A stretch of 64,000 nucleotides of DNA from Nisaea sediminum. Its GTDB lineage: Bacteria; Pseudomonadota; Alphaproteobacteria; Thalassobaculales; Thalassobaculaceae. How positions within the stretch are numbered: position 1 is the stretch's first letter; each line of letters opens with the position of its first letter. Made by a program: the position numbers and the translations under genes. Shown piece by piece: positions 61,959 to 64,000 of this stretch. Location: positions 62,001 to 126,000 of the forward strand of contig NZ_JACZCQ010000011.1 in assembly GCF_014904705.1 (NCBI RefSeq), written 5' to 3'. The notes below the pieces were generated by a model. It made no database searches, was not told the origin of the DNA, and saw only the letters and a list, made by a program, of their open reading frames with translations.

Positions 61959-62162
61959 GTGCATGTAACGGTCCGCGATAACAATATCGATCAGGCCCTG
62001 CGCGCGCTGAAGAAGAAGATGCAGCGCGAAGGTGTCTTTCGGGAAATGAAGCTGCGTCGCAACTTCGAGAAGCCGTCCGAAAAGCGGGCGCGCGAGAAAG
62101 CCGAAGCGGTGCGCCGCTATCGCAAGCTCATGCGCAAGCGCATGGAGCGCGAAGGCTTCTAG
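61959..62162 (+). CDS. rpsU: 30S ribosomal protein S21
   Basis: A 67-residue basic protein of the small subunit. The family sequence [19 protein letters not shown] and [20 protein letters not shown] is clear. The start is GTG 61959 with TGGAGGT 8 bases upstream; the ATG at 61963 is in another frame and ends at once. A strong terminator follows at 62217. S21 helps form the anti-Shine-Dalgarno region in the 30S. Confidence 0.95.
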   Translation: MHVTVRDNNIDQALRALKKKMQREGVFREMKLRRNFEKPSEKRAREKAEAVRRYRKLMRKRMEREGF

Positions 62163-62177
62163 AGCCCTCGGGGCTCT
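62161..62177 (+). other. Short hairpin at the rpsU stop
   Basis: AGAGCCC-TCG-GGGCTCT, seven pairs, begins at the rpsU stop codon. It has no T-run and may protect the mRNA end. Confidence 0.5.
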
Positions 62178-62216
62178 TGCCGCTTCGGCGGTATCTACCC
62201 GGTCCAGAACACGGAA

Positions 62217-62252
62217 CCGCCCTCGCATGCCGAGCGGCGGTTTTTGTGTTTT
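62217..62252 (+). terminator. Intrinsic terminator after rpsU
   Basis: CCGCC-CTCG pairs with CGAG-C-GGCGG (nine pairs, one bulged C, loop CATGC), ending at 62240 and followed by TTTTTGTGTTTT. Confidence 0.9.
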
Positions 62253-62268
62253 CCCGGTTTTGCCGCTC

Positions 62269-62973
62269 CTATTTCTCCTCTTTCGGCATCAGGCGCGCCA
62301 GCGACATGGCGAGTTCGGCGATCGGCTGGGTCTGCACGATGACGTGGCCGGGGCCGGTTACGTGGGTGACGAAGATCCCCTCGCCGCCGAACACCAGATT
62401 GCGGATCCCTTTCTGAAACGCGATGTCGTAGTCGCAGGTCCCGGAGAAGCCGACGAGGCAGCCGGTATCCACCGTGATGCGCTGTCCCTCACCCAACTCC
62501 CGCTCGACCAGGGTGCCGCCGGCATTGAGGAAGGCGAAACCGTCGCCTTCCAGTTTCTGCAGGATCAGCCCTTCGCCGCCGAAGAACCCGGCGCCGAGCT
62601 TGCGGGTCAGCGCGATCGAGACATCGACGCCGCGGGCGCTGCAGAGATAGGCATCGCGCTGGCAGTAGAAGAGCCCGCCGCTCTTGCCGAGATCGATAGG
62701 GCGGATCTGCCCCGGCATCGAGCCCGCGAAACAGACGTCCTGGCGCTCGTCCGCCTCATTGATGAAATAGGTGAGGAACAGGCTCTCGCCGGAGAACTTC
62801 CGGAACAGGCCGCCAAGCAGGCCGCCTGTGAGCTCGGTCGTCATCCGGATTCCCTGATCCATCATGACCATCGCCCCCGCCTCGGCCTGCACCGCCTCCC
62901 CCGGATCGAGCGTGACGGTCAAGAGCGGGGCGTGGTCCCCCTCGATCCTGTAGTCGATGACGTCGGCGGCCAT
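62269..62973 (-). CDS. AIM24 / TIGR00266 family protein
   Basis: A 234-residue cytoplasmic protein of the AIM24 (TIGR00266) family. The start MAADVIDYRIEGDHAPLLTVTLDPGE, a GGLLGGLFRKFSGES region, and many Gly-rich beta turns such as GAGFFGGEGLILQKLEGDGFAF fit the family's trimeric beta fold. Function is uncertain. ATG 62973 has AGGAG just upstream. Its stop is only 17 bases from the convergent rpsU terminator, which may serve both. Confidence 0.85.
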   Translation of the reverse strand: MAADVIDYRIEGDHAPLLTVTLDPGEAVQAEAGAMVMMDQGIRMTTELTGGLLGGLFRKFSGESLFLTYFINEADERQDVCFAGSMPGQIRPIDLGKSGGLFYCQRDAYLCSARGVDVSIALTRKLGAGFFGGEGLILQKLEGDGFAFLNAGGTLVERELGEGQRITVDTGCLVGFSGTCDYDIAFQKGIRNLVFGGEGIFVTHVTGPGHVIVQTQPIAELAMSLARLMPKEEK

Positions 62974-63109
62974 GAGAACTCCTGTCGCTCGAAAATGGTT
63001 CGGTCCACGACACTTGGTGTCGCCCACCGGGCAATCAACGCGATTGCATTTCGCTATTGAGCTTCATATTGCTGCGCCGACGCGCCATTGCCAAATACAG
63101 GCTTGCCCT

Positions 63110-64000
63110 ATGACCGATCTGCTCACCGAACTCCTCGCCGAAAAGCCCTGGCTGCTGACCGACGGCGCCACCGGCACGAACCTGTTCGCACGCGGCCTCC
63201 AGCATGGCGACGCGCCGGAAATCTGGAACGTCGAGGAGCCGGCGAAGATCCGCGCCCATTACCGCGACTTCATCGAGGCCGGCAGCGACATCGTGCTGAC
63301 CAACACCTTCGGCGGCACGGCGAACCGGCTGAAGCTGCACAAGGCCGAGGAGCGGGTCTACGAACTGAACAAGGCGGCCGCCGAGCTGCTTGCGGCGGAG
63401 ATCGCCGAAAGCGGACGGAAGATCGTCAATGCCGGCAGCGTCGGCCCGACCGGCGATCTCTACCAGCCGCTCGGTCCGCTTAGCGTCGAGGACGGCAAGG
63501 AGAGCTTTGCGGCGCAGATGCGTGGCCTCAAGGACGGCGGCGCCGACGTCGCCTGGATCGAGACCATCTCCTCTGAAGAGGAACTGACGGCGGCGCTGGA
63601 TGCGGCGGACGAGGTCGGATTGCCGGCGGTCTGCACGCTCTCTTTCGACACCAACGGGCGCACCATGATGGGCATGACGCCGCAGCGCCTGGTCGAGATG
63701 GTCCATGCCCGCCCGGTCCGTCCCGTCGCCTTCGGAGGCAATTGCGGCACCGGCGCCTCGGACCTGCTTGTCGGCCTGCTCAGCATCGCGGACAAGCTGG
63801 AAAGCGGAGACGTGCTGATCGCCAAGGCCAATTGCGGGATCCCGGTCTACGAGGACGGCGAGATCCGCTACACCGGCACGCCGGAGTTGATGCAGGCCTG
63901 CGCCCGTCTTGCGGTCAATCTCGGGGCCCGGATCGTCGGCGGCTGCTGCGGCACCACACCGACCCATATCCGCGCGATGCGGGAGGCGCTCGACGCCCAC
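63110..64000 (+). CDS. Homocysteine S-methyltransferase family protein (betaine-homocysteine methyltransferase-like), 3' end cut off
   Basis: The first 297 residues of a homocysteine S-methyltransferase; the frame is open to the window edge. Three zinc-binding cysteines are placed: C212 in FGGNCGTG and C279-C280 in GGCCGTTP, as in the BHMT family. N-terminal LLTDGATGTNLFARGL is the substrate strand. It moves a methyl group from betaine, dimethylsulfoniopropionate-type donors or S-methylmethionine to homocysteine; the donor is not read from sequence. The size so far suggests the stop is just beyond the window. ATG 63110 has a weak ribosome site. Confidence 0.9.
   Translation, partial: MTDLLTELLAEKPWLLTDGATGTNLFARGLQHGDAPEIWNVEEPAKIRAHYRDFIEAGSDIVLTNTFGGTANRLKLHKAEERVYELNKAAAELLAAEIAESGRKIVNAGSVGPTGDLYQPLGPLSVEDGKESFAAQMRGLKDGGADVAWIETISSEEELTAALDAADEVGLPAVCTLSFDTNGRTMMGMTPQRLVEMVHARPVRPVAFGGNCGTGASDLLVGLLSIADKLESGDVLIAKANCGIPVYEDGEIRYTGTPELMQACARLAVNLGARIVGGCCGTTPTHIRAMREALDAH

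Noticed and set aside
1-64000. tRNA, rRNA, CRISPR array or insertion sequence
   Set aside because: None was seen by eye: no regularly spaced direct repeats, no transposase motifs, no tRNA-like cloverleaf. A covariance-model search would be decisive.

Overview
The window is a 64 kb, GC-rich stretch of a bacterial chromosome with tightly packed genes. It looks like an alphaproteobacterium, probably of the Rhodospirillales type. The evidence is a COQ9-family protein, a eukaryote-like NADP isocitrate dehydrogenase, an RNase E with a long acidic insert in its S1 domain, perfect GTTC-N7-GTTC LexA boxes, and an imuA/imuB/dnaE2 mutasome. The genus assignment is inference. No tRNA, rRNA, CRISPR array, integrase or transposase was seen.

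Layout. 1-2023: end of surA, then pdxA and rsmA, a conserved proteobacterial cluster. 2085-9085: rne (minus strand, long leader), amiC and mrcA. 9130-11082: prfB with its programmed +1 frameshift, a dispersed palindromic repeat, and a spermidine-synthase-like gene. 11263-17085: a secreted orphan, pssA-psd (phosphatidylethanolamine synthesis), a LysM protein, a LOG-family phosphoribohydrolase, icd, and a small conserved protein. 17101-23414: accessory region with a TetR/MFS pair, a DUF3604 protein, a TauE/SafE permease, and a glyoxalase-fold protein divergent from a second TetR gene. 23578-30609: SOS mutagenesis genes dnaE2, imuB and imuA, with a PilZ gene lodged between imuA and imuB, then a hotdog thioesterase. 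30732-37806: LysR/EamA pair and a four-gene oligopeptide-type ABC importer. 37981-39399: a CDF metal exporter divergent from its MerR regulator across a 19-bp-spacer promoter. 39479-45518: poorly characterised genes (DUF1028, a Rossmann-like protein, two tandem lipoproteins, DUF1835, and an AT-richer PD-(D/E)XK-like gene). 45637-52489: PLP enzyme with pepF, an acyl-CoA synthetase, and a TPR protein with a glycosyltransferase-like end. 52476-54055: purE-purK. 54210-59251: class III aminotransferase, glycosyltransferase-like protein, YdcH-like protein, TIGR02444 protein, DUF2848 and amidase. 59481-64000: a hypothetical protein, COQ9, def, rpsU with a strong terminator, an AIM24 protein, and a homocysteine S-methyltransferase cut by the window edge.

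Most of the window is housekeeping. The most distinctive arrangement is the SOS cassette. imuA and imuB-dnaE2 each have their own promoter with a perfect LexA box, and they are separated by a membrane-anchored PilZ gene with no LexA box. Other readable control points are a 22-bp palindrome overlapping the end of a tetR gene in front of an MFS gene, paired palindromes between a glyoxalase-fold gene and a tetR gene, and a textbook MerR promoter. No clearly new multi-gene system was identified. The best leads for unknown biology are the PilZ insertion, the paired lipoproteins, and the AT-richer nuclease-fold gene.
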